Shown in pieces: positions 56,485 through 64,000 of a stretch of DNA of 64,000 nucleotides. Every line of letters starts with the position of its first letter. Position 1 is the first letter of the stretch. This stretch comes from Hyphomicrobium sp. NDB2Meth4 (lineage in GTDB: Bacteria > Pseudomonadota > Alphaproteobacteria > Rhizobiales > Hyphomicrobiaceae). Below the pieces are notes generated by a model. That model was not told the origin of the DNA and searched no databases. It saw only the letters and a program-made list of their open reading frames with translations. Where the stretch lies: positions 734,501 to 798,500 of the forward strand of contig NZ_FPEJ01000001.1 of the NCBI RefSeq assembly GCF_900117445.1, in the 5' to 3' direction. Position numbers and translations under genes: made by a program.

Positions 56485-57948
56485 ATGAGCCTAGCGACAG
56501 CGGAAAAGCTCGAAGACATCAAGGCACGCAACAAGGCGCTCATCAGCGAGGTTCTCGAGGTCTATCCCGAGAAGACAGCAAAGCGCCGCGCCAAGCACAT
56601 CGGCACTTACGAAGAGGGTAAGCCCGACTGCGGCGTAAAGTCGAACATCAAGTCCATCCCGGGCGTCATGACCATTCGCGGCTGCGCATATGCCGGCTCG
56701 AAGGGCGTGGTCTGGGGTCCGATCAAGGACATGATCCACATCAGCCACGGCCCGGTGGGCTGCGGCCAGTATTCGTGGGCCGCACGCCGCAACTACTACA
56801 TCGGCACCACGGGCATCGACACCTTCGTCACGATGCAGTTCACCTCCGACTTCCAGGAGAAGGACATCGTTTTCGGCGGCGATAAGAAGCTCGCCAAGAT
56901 CATGGACGAAATCCAGGATCTGTTTCCGCTCAACAAGGGCATCACCGTTCAGTCGGAGTGCCCGATCGGTCTCATCGGCGACGACATCGAAGCCGTTTCC
57001 AAGCAGAAATCCAAGGAATACGGCGGCAAGACCATCGTTCCGGTTCGCTGCGAAGGTTTCCGCGGCGTATCGCAGTCGCTCGGCCACCACATCGCCAACG
57101 ACGCCGTTCGCGACTGGGTGTTCGACAAGTCTGCCGGCAAGCCGGTTCCGTTCGAGTCCTCGCCCTACGACGTTGCCATCATCGGTGACTACAACATCGG
57201 CGGCGACGCCTGGTCCTCGCGCATCCTGCTCGAGGAGATGGGATTGCGCGTGATCGCCCAGTGGTCTGGTGACGGCACCATTGCTGAGCTCGAGGCAACG
57301 CCCAAAGCCAAGCTGAACGTGCTGCACTGCTACCGGTCGATGAACTACATCTCGCGCCACATGGAAGAGAAGTACGGTATCCCGTGGGTCGAGTACAACT
57401 TCTTCGGACCCTCGAAGATCGCCGAGTCTCTGCGTCGCATCGCCAGCCACTTCGACGACAAGATCAAGGAAGGCGCTGAGCGCGTCATCGCCAAGTATCA
57501 GGCGCTGATGGCCGCCACCATCGCCAAGTATCGCCCACGCCTCGAAGGCAAGAAGGTGATGCTGTTCGTCGGCGGTCTGCGTCCGCGCCACGTCATTGGC
57601 GCTTACGAAGACCTCGGCATGGAAGTTGTCGGCACCGGCTACGAGTTCGGCCACAACGACGACTACCAGCGCACCACGCACTACGTGAAAGACGGCACGC
57701 TCATCTATGACGACGTGACCGGCTACGAGTTCGAGAAGTTCGTCGAGAAGATCCAGCCCGACCTCGTCGGCTCTGGCATCAAGGAGAAGTACGTCTTCCA
57801 GAAGATGGGCGTACCCTTCCGCCAGATGCACTCCTGGGACTACTCGGGCCCCTATCACGGCTACGACGGCTTCGCGATCTTCGCACGCGACATGGACATG
57901 GCGATCAACGCGCCAGTCTGGAAGCTCGCAAAGACTCCTTGGAACTGA
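56485..57948 (+). CDS. nifD: Nitrogenase MoFe protein alpha chain
   Basis: 487 residues. P-cluster cysteines are in [19 protein letters not shown] and [10 protein letters not shown] regions, the FeMo-co Cys in [13 protein letters not shown] and the FeMo-co His in [15 protein letters not shown], characteristic of the Mo rather than V or Fe-only type. Start chosen at 56485 behind GAGGTAG; the open frame extends upstream inside nifH but is not coding there. Confidence 0.98.
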   Translation: MSLATAEKLEDIKARNKALISEVLEVYPEKTAKRRAKHIGTYEEGKPDCGVKSNIKSIPGVMTIRGCAYAGSKGVVWGPIKDMIHISHGPVGCGQYSWAARRNYYIGTTGIDTFVTMQFTSDFQEKDIVFGGDKKLAKIMDEIQDLFPLNKGITVQSECPIGLIGDDIEAVSKQKSKEYGGKTIVPVRCEGFRGVSQSLGHHIANDAVRDWVFDKSAGKPVPFESSPYDVAIIGDYNIGGDAWSSRILLEEMGLRVIAQWSGDGTIAELEATPKAKLNVLHCYRSMNYISRHMEEKYGIPWVEYNFFGPSKIAESLRRIASHFDDKIKEGAERVIAKYQALMAATIAKYRPRLEGKKVMLFVGGLRPRHVIGAYEDLGMEVVGTGYEFGHNDDYQRTTHYVKDGTLIYDDVTGYEFEKFVEKIQPDLVGSGIKEKYVFQKMGVPFRQMHSWDYSGPYHGYDGFAIFARDMDMAINAPVWKLAKTPWN

Positions 57949-57955
57949 CAACCGC

Positions 57956-57982
57956 TGGCCGCGCCTTGAGCGGGCGCGGCCA
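57956..57982 (+). promoter_or_regulatory. nifD-nifK intergenic hairpin
   Basis: TGGCCGCGCC pairs perfectly with GGCGCGGCCA around a seven-base loop, eight bases after the nifD stop, without T-run. Likely an mRNA stability element. Confidence 0.6.
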
Positions 57983-58014
57983 CCCTCACCCAATTCGTTT
58001 GGAAGGATTCCGCC

Positions 58015-59574
58015 ATGGCGCAGAACGCCGACAACGTCCTCGACCACTTCGACCTATTCCGCGGGCCGGAATACAAGGAGATGCTCGAGAACAAGAAGAA
58101 GAACTTTGAGAATGCCGTGCCGGCGGACGAGGTTGAGCGCGTCCGTGAGTGGACTAAGACGGAAGAGTATCGCGAAAAGAACTTTGCTCGCGAAGCGCTG
58201 ACCGTCAATCCGGCTAAGGCTTGCCAGCCCCTCGGCGCCGTATTCGCCGCGGTTGGCTTCGAATCTACGCTGCCGTTCGTGCACGGCTCGCAGGGTTGCG
58301 TCGCTTACTACCGCAGCCACTTCTCGCGCCACTTCAAGGAGCCGAGCTCCTGCGTTTCTTCGTCGATGACCGAAGACGCGGCGGTGTTCGGCGGCCTCAA
58401 CAACATGATCGACGGCCTCGCCAACAGCTACAACATGTACAAGCCGAAGATGATTTCGGTGTCGACCACGTGCATGGCTGAAGTCATCGGCGACGACCTC
58501 AACGCCTTCATCAAGACGGCGAAGGAAAAGGGCTCCGTTCCGCAGGAGTACGACGTTCCCTTCGCCCACACGCCTGCCTTCGTCGGCAGCCACATCACCG
58601 GCTACGACAACGTCATGAAGGGCATCTTCGAGCACTTCTGGGATGGCAAGGCAGGCACCGCGCCCAAACTCGAGCGCCAGCCCAACGAGACGATCAACTT
58701 CATCGGCGGTTTCGACGGCTACACCGTAGGCAACCTGCGCGAGGTCAAGCGCATCTTCAGCCTGATGAACGTCGACTACACCATCCTGGGTGACAACTCC
58801 GACGTCTGGGACACGCCGAGCGACGGCGAGTTCCGCATGTACGACGGCGGCACCACTCTCGAGGAAGCGGCCAACGCCGTGCACGCCAAGGCGACCATCT
58901 CGATGCAGGAGTTCTGCACTGAGAAGACGCTCCCCTACATCCAGGGCAAGGGACAGGAAGTCGTCGCCTTCAACCACCCGATCGGTGTTGCCGCGACCGA
59001 CAAGTTCCTCATGGAGATCTCGCGCATCACCGGTAAGCCGATCCCCGAGGAGCTCGCAAAGGAGCGTGGCCGCCTCGTCGACGCCATGGCTGACTCCAGC
59101 GCGCACATCCACGGCAAAAAGTTCGCGATCTACGGCGATCCCGACCTCACGCTCGGCCTTGCCGGCTTCCTCATGGAGCTGGGCGCAGAGCCGGTGCACG
59201 TTCTCTCGACCAACGGCGGCAAGACCTGGGAGAAGCGTTGCAACGAGCTGTTCGCCTCTTCGCCCTTCGGCGCCAACTGCCACGCATATGCCGGTCGCGA
59301 TCTTTGGCACATGCGCTCGCTGCTCTTCACTGAACCGGTCGACTTCCTGATCGGCAACACCTACGGCAAGTACCTCGACCGCGATACGGGCACGCCGCTC
59401 ATCCGCATCGGCTTCCCGATCTTCGATCGCCACCATCACCACCGTTATCCGGTGTGGGGCTATCAGGGCGGCCTCAACGTGCTGGTGTGGATCCTCGACA
59501 AGATCTTTGACGAGATCGACAACAACTCGAACGTGCCGTCGAAGTCCGACTACTCGTTCGACATCATCCGCTAA
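58015..59574 (+). CDS. nifK: Nitrogenase MoFe protein beta chain
   Basis: 519 residues. P-cluster ligand regions [37 protein letters not shown] and [12 protein letters not shown] are intact, and the [20 protein letters not shown] region is conserved. Length and N-terminal [15 protein letters not shown] match the long Mo-type beta chain. AAGGA precedes the ATG. Confidence 0.98.
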   Translation: MAQNADNVLDHFDLFRGPEYKEMLENKKKNFENAVPADEVERVREWTKTEEYREKNFAREALTVNPAKACQPLGAVFAAVGFESTLPFVHGSQGCVAYYRSHFSRHFKEPSSCVSSSMTEDAAVFGGLNNMIDGLANSYNMYKPKMISVSTTCMAEVIGDDLNAFIKTAKEKGSVPQEYDVPFAHTPAFVGSHITGYDNVMKGIFEHFWDGKAGTAPKLERQPNETINFIGGFDGYTVGNLREVKRIFSLMNVDYTILGDNSDVWDTPSDGEFRMYDGGTTLEEAANAVHAKATISMQEFCTEKTLPYIQGKGQEVVAFNHPIGVAATDKFLMEISRITGKPIPEELAKERGRLVDAMADSSAHIHGKKFAIYGDPDLTLGLAGFLMELGAEPVHVLSTNGGKTWEKRCNELFASSPFGANCHAYAGRDLWHMRSLLFTEPVDFLIGNTYGKYLDRDTGTPLIRIGFPIFDRHHHHRYPVWGYQGGLNVLVWILDKIFDEIDNNSNVPSKSDYSFDIIR

Positions 59575-59580
59575 CCGGTC

Positions 59581-59609
59581 GCGCCGTCTGCCCTCGTGGT
59601 GGGCGGCGC
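59581..59609 (+). promoter_or_regulatory. nifK-nifE intergenic hairpin
   Basis: GCGCCG pairs with CGGCGC and CCC with GGG, with a four-base bulge. No T-run, so it may reduce or stabilise read-through into nifE rather than stop it. Confidence 0.45.
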
Positions 59610-59642
59610 CCCGCTTCTTGGCCCGTTGTCTGGGAGATCCCG

Positions 59643-61307
59643 ATGAGCACGCTCGCCAATAAGATCCAGGAGGTCTTCAACGAGCCCGGCTGCGGGAAGA
59701 ACCAAGGCAAGTCGGAGAAAGAACGCAAGAAGGGCTGCACTAAGCAGTTGACGCCTGGCGGTGCCGCCGGCGGATGCGCTTTCGACGGTGCCAAGATCGC
59801 ACTCCAACCCATCACTGACGTCGCTCATCTGGTGCATGGCCCCATCGCCTGCGAAGGCAACTCCTGGGACAACCGCGGCGCCAAGTCGTCTGGATCGCAG
59901 CTTTATCGCACCAGCTTCACCACCGACATCAACGAGACCGACGTCGTCTTCGGCGGCGAAAAGCGTCTCTATAAGTCGATCAAGGAAATCATCGAGAAGT
60001 ACGATCCGCCGGCCGTCTTCGTTTATCAGACGTGCGTGCCCGCGATGATCGGAGACGACATCGGCGCTGTCTGCAAGACCGCCACCGAAAAGCTCGGCAA
60101 GCCCGTCGTTCCCATCTATTCGCCCGGCTTCGTCGGCGCCAAGAACCTCGGCAACAAGCTCGCTGGCGAAGCAATCCTCGACTACGTGATCGGCACCGAG
60201 GAGCCCGAGTACACGACGCCGTACGACATCAACATCATCGGTGAATACAACCTCTCCGGCGAGCTATGGCAGGTGAAGCCGCTGCTCGACGAGCTTGGCA
60301 TCCGCATCCTCGCCTGCATCTCCGGCGACGCCAAATACCATGAGGTTGCCTGCTCGCACCGCGCCAAGGCCGCGATGATGGTTTGCTCCAAGGCGATGAT
60401 CAACATCGCCCGCAAGATGCAGGAGCGTTACGACATTCCCTACTTCGAGGGCTCCTTCTACGGCATCGGCGACATGAGCGACTCCCTGCGCGAGATCGCC
60501 CGCCTCCTCATCGAACGTGGCGCGCCCGCCGAGCTGATGGAGCGCACCGAGGCGGTGATCGCCCGCGAGGAAGCGCGCGCCTGGAAAGAGATTGAAGTTT
60601 ACAAGCAGCGTCTCGCCGGCAAGCGCGTGCTGCTCATCACCGGCGGCGTCAAGTCGTGGTCGGTCGTTGCCGCGCTGCAGGAAGGCGGCATGGAAATCGT
60701 CGGCACCAGCGTCAAGAAGTCGACCAAGGAAGACAAAGAGAAGATCAAGGAGATCATGGGCCAGGACGCGCACATGATCGACGATATGACGCCCCGCGAG
60801 ATGTACAAGATGCTCAAGGAGGCGAAGGCCGACATCATGCTGTCGGGCGGCCGCTCGCAGTTCATCGCCCTCAAGGCGAAGATGCCCTGGCTCGATATCA
60901 ACCAGGAGCGCCACCACGCTTACGCCGGCTACGTCGGCATGGTCGAGCTGGTGCGCGAGATTGACAAAGCGCTGTCCAACCCGATCTGGGAGCAGGTCCG
61001 CCGCCCCGCGCCCTGGGACGAGACCACCTGGGAAGAGGTTGCCGACGCCGCCATAGCCAAAGAAGCAGCCGAGCTTGCGGCCAACCCGGAGCTGGCCGAG
61101 CAGAAGCGTCGCGCGCAGAACGTCTGCAACTGTAAGGCCATCGACACCGGCACCATCGAGGACGCGATCCGCGACCACAAGCTGACGACGGTCGAGCGCA
61201 TCACGGAGCACACGCACGCTGGTGGTGGCTGCGGCAAGTGCGCGGGCTCGATTGCGTCCATCCTCGCGCGCGTCAGCGAGACCGCGTCCGTGACGGAAGC
61301 TGCGTGA
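59643..61307 (+). CDS. nifE: FeMo-cofactor scaffold NifE with C-terminal BFD [2Fe-2S] domain
   Basis: 554 residues, longer than the roughly 475 of Azotobacter NifE. The NifD-like core has CAFDGAKIALQPITDVAHLVHGPIACEGNSWDNRG. The extension contains Cys495-X-Cys497...Cys530-X2-Cys533 (NVCNCKAIDTG, AGGGCGKCAGS), the BFD-like [2Fe-2S] pattern of the NifU central domain. NifEN converts NifB-co toward FeMo-co. The extension could bring clusters or electrons to the scaffold. I recall longer NifE forms from other rhizobia. Confidence 0.95.
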   Translation: MSTLANKIQEVFNEPGCGKNQGKSEKERKKGCTKQLTPGGAAGGCAFDGAKIALQPITDVAHLVHGPIACEGNSWDNRGAKSSGSQLYRTSFTTDINETDVVFGGEKRLYKSIKEIIEKYDPPAVFVYQTCVPAMIGDDIGAVCKTATEKLGKPVVPIYSPGFVGAKNLGNKLAGEAILDYVIGTEEPEYTTPYDINIIGEYNLSGELWQVKPLLDELGIRILACISGDAKYHEVACSHRAKAAMMVCSKAMINIARKMQERYDIPYFEGSFYGIGDMSDSLREIARLLIERGAPAELMERTEAVIAREEARAWKEIEVYKQRLAGKRVLLITGGVKSWSVVAALQEGGMEIVGTSVKKSTKEDKEKIKEIMGQDAHMIDDMTPREMYKMLKEAKADIMLSGGRSQFIALKAKMPWLDINQERHHAYAGYVGMVELVREIDKALSNPIWEQVRRPAPWDETTWEEVADAAIAKEAAELAANPELAEQKRRAQNVCNCKAIDTGTIEDAIRDHKLTTVERITEHTHAGGGCGKCAGSIASILARVSETASVTEAA

Positions 61308-61314
61308 GGCGCTG

Positions 61315-62688
61315 ATGGCAAAGGTTTCCACATCTAAGAAAGCCTGCACGGTCAACCCGCTCAAGATGAGCCAGCCGATCGGCGGCACGCTGGCCTTCAT
61401 GGGCGTCGAGGGCTGCATGCCGCTGCTGCACGGTTCTCAAGGGTGCACGTCGTTCGGCCTGGTGCTGTTCGTTCGCCATTTCCGCGAAGCCATCCCGATG
61501 CAGACCACGGCCATGAGCGAGGTCGCAACCGTGCTGGGCGGCCTCGAGAACGTCGAGCAGGCTATCGTCAACATTTCTAATCGCACCAAGCCGAAGATCA
61601 TCGGCATCTGCTCGACGGGCGTCACCGAGACCAAGGGCGACGACGTCGACGGTTTCATCCGCATCATCAGAGAGAAGCATCCCGAGCTCGACCACGTGAA
61701 GCTCGTCTATGTTTCGACGCCAGATTTCAAGGATGCCTTCCAGGACGGCTGGGCAAAGACTGTCACGCAAATGGTGCGAGACCTAGTCTCGGCCCCCCAG
61801 CCGGGTGCACCGCGCCGCACTGGTCACGTCAACGTTCTGCCCGGGTGCCACCTGACGCCCGGCGACATCGATGAGCTGCGAGAGATCATCGAGGCATTCG
61901 GCCTTACCCCGTCGTTCCTCCCTGATCTCTCCGGCTCGCTCGACGGCCACATTCCCGATGATTTCACGCCGACGACGCTGGGCGGTATCTCGCTCGACGA
62001 AATCGCCGCGATGGGTTCCGCCGAAATCACCATTGCCGTCGGCGAGCAGATGCGCGTTGCAGCGCTCGCCATGCAGGAAAAGACCGGCGCCCCTTCTGTC
62101 GTCTTCGATCGCCTCACCGGCCTCGCCCCCAACGACGAGCTGATGGCGCTTCTCGCACGCGTCAGCGGCCGCCCAGTTCCCCGGCGCTATCGTCGTCAGC
62201 GTGGCCAGCTGGTCGACGCCATGCTCGACGGCCACTTCCAGTTCGGCGGCAAGAAGATCGCCATCGGCGCTGAGCCAGATCTTTTGTGGGCCACGGCCAG
62301 CTGGCTGCACGAGCTTGGCTGCGAAATCACCGCGGCCATTACTACTACGCATTCTCCGCTGCTGGAGCTCGTCCCAACAGACGAAGTCCTGATCGGCGAT
62401 CTAGAAGATCTCGAGCACCGCGCCGCCGACTGCGACCTCCTCATCACTCACGCCCACGGGCGCCAGGCAGCAGAGCGTCTGCACATTCCGCTGTTCCGCC
62501 TCGGCATCCCGACATTCGACCGCCTCGGTGCCGGCCACGTGCTCACGGTCGGCTATCGCGGCTCGCGTGATCTGATCTTCGACATCGGCAACATCTTCAT
62601 TGCCAACGCGCACGAGGCAGAACCCGACACATGGAAGATCCCGAACGAGGCGAGTGATGATGCCAGTGCGTCGGTTACGACTCATTAG
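61315..62688 (+). CDS. nifN: FeMo-cofactor scaffold NifN
   Basis: 457 residues, NifK-like subunit of the NifEN scaffold. TVNPLKMSQPIGGTLAFMGVEGCMPLLHGSQGCTSFG and ISNRTKPKIIGICSTGVTETKGDD are diagnostic. It begins seven bases after nifE, so the two are coupled. Ends about 40 bases before nifX. Confidence 0.96.
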   Translation: MAKVSTSKKACTVNPLKMSQPIGGTLAFMGVEGCMPLLHGSQGCTSFGLVLFVRHFREAIPMQTTAMSEVATVLGGLENVEQAIVNISNRTKPKIIGICSTGVTETKGDDVDGFIRIIREKHPELDHVKLVYVSTPDFKDAFQDGWAKTVTQMVRDLVSAPQPGAPRRTGHVNVLPGCHLTPGDIDELREIIEAFGLTPSFLPDLSGSLDGHIPDDFTPTTLGGISLDEIAAMGSAEITIAVGEQMRVAALAMQEKTGAPSVVFDRLTGLAPNDELMALLARVSGRPVPRRYRRQRGQLVDAMLDGHFQFGGKKIAIGAEPDLLWATASWLHELGCEITAAITTTHSPLLELVPTDEVLIGDLEDLEHRAADCDLLITHAHGRQAAERLHIPLFRLGIPTFDRLGAGHVLTVGYRGSRDLIFDIGNIFIANAHEAEPDTWKIPNEASDDASASVTTH

Positions 62689-62728
62689 CCCCGGCCTGGA
62701 CACAGGCGATGGCGACAATGGAGGTAAC

Positions 62729-63139
62729 ATGAAAATAGCGTTCGCTACTCAAGACCTGAAGCGCGTCGATGCGCACTTCGGCTGGGCGAAGAATATCGCC
62801 ATCTATGAGGTGTCGCCCGAGGGCCATCAGTTCATCGAAGCGATCCAGTTCGATGGCGATCTCCAGGAAGACGGCAACGAGGACAAGCTTCTTCCGAAGC
62901 TGGATGCCATCGCCGACTGCGCCATTCTCTATGTCGCGGCTATCGGCGGATCGGGCGCAGCCCGCGTCGTCGCCAAGAACATTCATCCCATCAAGGTTAG
63001 CCAGCCCGAGGACATCGTCGAGATCCTCGGCAAGCTGCAAGCCGTGTTGAAGGGAACGCCTCCTCCCTGGCTGCGCAAAGCCATGATGAAGGGGCAGGAG
63101 CGCAGCTTCGATTTTGAGGACGAGGTGGAACATGCCTGA
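62729..63139 (+). CDS. nifX: NifX, NifB-co/FeMo-co precursor carrier
   Basis: 136 residues: [28 protein letters not shown], with [19 protein letters not shown], the NifX/NafY fold. GGAGGT precedes the ATG at 62729. It shuttles cofactor precursors between NifB and NifEN. Eight bases overlap with the next gene. Confidence 0.94.
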   Translation: MKIAFATQDLKRVDAHFGWAKNIAIYEVSPEGHQFIEAIQFDGDLQEDGNEDKLLPKLDAIADCAILYVAAIGGSGAARVVAKNIHPIKVSQPEDIVEILGKLQAVLKGTPPPWLRKAMMKGQERSFDFEDEVEHA

Positions 63140-63602
63140 GGCTGCAGCAGCAGTGGTCGCCGAGCCGAAAACGGAATCGGTATTTATCAAGGAGCTGGTC
63201 AAGCAGTGGCGCGCGCAGGATTTGCACGGCGCCTGGGAGGGAAAGACTGACCTCGACCTGCTCGAGCCATACATCCTCGACAAAGAAAAGCGCAAAGAGA
63301 TCCCCCTCATCGGGGATCCCGATCCCGAGACGCTGTGGCGCCTGGAGCTCTTCTACAACGCCGTCGGGCTCTCGATTGAGCGCGCAACTGGCATCATGGT
63401 CTCGCCGATCATGAAGATGCACCACGAAGGCTTCGGCCGCATGGTGCTCACCGCCGGACGTCTCGTCGTCGTCAACAAGCACCTGCGCGACGTGCACCGC
63501 TTCGGCTTCCCGACCTACGAGAAGATGGCCGAGGAAGGCGAGAAGCTCGTCACCGCCGCTGTCGAGATGATCACCAAGTATCCCGAAGTCGCGAACTACT
63601 AA
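63132..63602 (+). CDS. NifX-associated nitrogen fixation protein (DUF269)
   Basis: 156 residues: [79 protein letters not shown], the DUF269 pattern. It always accompanies nifENX and affects the cofactor pathway by an unknown route. Starts inside the last codons of nifX. Confidence 0.93.
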   Translation: MPEAAAAVVAEPKTESVFIKELVKQWRAQDLHGAWEGKTDLDLLEPYILDKEKRKEIPLIGDPDPETLWRLELFYNAVGLSIERATGIMVSPIMKMHHEGFGRMVLTAGRLVVVNKHLRDVHRFGFPTYEKMAEEGEKLVTAAVEMITKYPEVANY

Positions 63603-63617
63603 AGAAGAGGCACGACC

Positions 63618-63824
63618 GTGGCTGATATCGACGCGCTGAAGGCCGACATCAAGAAGCTGTCCGCCAAGGCCACCAACATGAAAATGAACCTGCACGACCT
63701 CTCCGAGGAACTGCCCATCAACTGGACCAGCATCCTCTCAGTCGCTCAGGAGACGTACGACTCCTACAAGGCGCTGGAGGAGGCTCGTGCAGCACTGAAA
63801 CAGGCTGAGGCCAGCGCCGCCTGA
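63618..63824 (+). CDS. CCE_0567/DUF683 family metalloprotein
   Basis: 68 residues: IDALKADIKKLSAKATNMKMNLHDLSEELPINWTSILSVAQETYDSYKALEEARAAL, a two-helix antiparallel protein with the DLSEELP motif. Found beside DUF269 in nif clusters, where a metal-binding dimer has been described. GTG start. Confidence 0.9.
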   Translation: MADIDALKADIKKLSAKATNMKMNLHDLSEELPINWTSILSVAQETYDSYKALEEARAALKQAEASAA

Positions 63825-63864
63825 GTGCGGCGCGAATTGACGGAATGTGGAAGGGGCACGGACG

Positions 63865-64000
63865 ATGTTCACCAGACGCGATGGTAAGCCGTGGGAGCCG
63901 GAGTACCTCGTTGAGATCAACGCCACGACCTGCATCGGATGCGGCCGGTGCTTCAAGGTCTGCGGCCGCGACGTCATGCATCTGTGCGGCATCAACGAAG
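63865..64000 (+). CDS. Ferredoxin III, nif-specific (5' part)
   Basis: Starts MFTRRDGKPWEPEYLVEINATTCIGC; the first cluster motif CIGCGRCFKVCGRD is present, and the window ends within HLCGINE of the long insert typical of ferredoxin III. The 3' part lies outside. It continues the nifHDKENX transcript; ribosome site AAGGGG. Confidence 0.9.
   Translation, partial: MFTRRDGKPWEPEYLVEINATTCIGCGRCFKVCGRDVMHLCGINE

Noticed and set aside
56491-58047. 518-residue minus-strand open frame
   Set aside because: Antisense shadow of nifD; no family resemblance.
58054-59442. 462-residue minus-strand open frame
   Set aside because: Antisense shadow of nifK.

Overview
The window is chromosomal DNA of a GC-rich alphaproteobacterium, most probably a nitrogen-fixing member of the Hyphomicrobiales (Rhizobiales). 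This rests on the split his genes with hisB-DUF2628-hisH, the hslV/hslU pair beside hisB, a short palindromic repeat of a type I recall as common in this order (about 19617-19687), and the rhizobial/Rhodopseudomonas style of the nif region. The genus cannot be fixed from the sequence. I saw no tRNA, rRNA, CRISPR array, insertion sequence or prophage.

Positions 1-36.3 kb are mainly housekeeping genes: a partial dapC, leuD, nth, a PAS-GGDEF-EAL protein, hisF/hisA/hisH/hisB on the minus strand (interrupted by a SnoaL-like gene and by two plus-strand genes, one Cas2-like), hslV and hslU, a DUF2946 protein with an OprC-type copper TonB receptor, a Tat-exported dipeptidase-like protein, a YiiX-like papain-fold protein, a YbaL-type K+/H+ antiporter, an autotransporter-like barrel protein, rlmN, two related small membrane proteins, argG, an AsnB-like amidotransferase, radC and map.

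From 36.7 kb to the right end is a molybdenum-nitrogenase island. It starts with nifA (intact GAFTGA and the C-X11-C-X19-C-X4-C oxygen-sensing motif) and a molybdenum module (modD, DUF2478, Mop). A plus-strand unit then runs LRV Fe-S protein-sufB-sufC-sufD-sufS, followed by nifB-fdxN-IscA type-TPR-nifZ-nifZ-nifT-DUF6129 type-DegT type-[2Fe-2S] ferredoxin-72 aa protein-SIR2-like-123 aa protein, closed by a strong terminator. A short minus-strand operon (pseudo-receiver, rhodanese, second TPR protein) is divergent from nifH-nifD-nifK-nifE-nifN-nifX-DUF269-DUF683-ferredoxin III, which continues past the window.

Three promoter regions (upstream of the LRV/suf unit, of nifB and of nifH) each carry two NifA sites TGT-N10-ACA followed by a sigma-54 -24/-12 element. 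The SUF Fe-S assembly genes therefore look wired into nitrogen fixation. No nifU or nifS is present in the window, and NifE carries a NifU-like BFD [2Fe-2S] domain at its C-terminus. The most unusual feature is a set of nif-linked proteins with familiar folds but missing catalytic residues: a DegT/AHBA-type aminotransferase without the Schiff-base lysine, a receiver domain without the phosphoacceptor aspartate, and a SIR2-like protein without the catalytic histidine. They sit next to paralogous TPR proteins and small uncharacterised proteins, and could form a non-catalytic sensing or scaffolding layer of the nitrogenase system.
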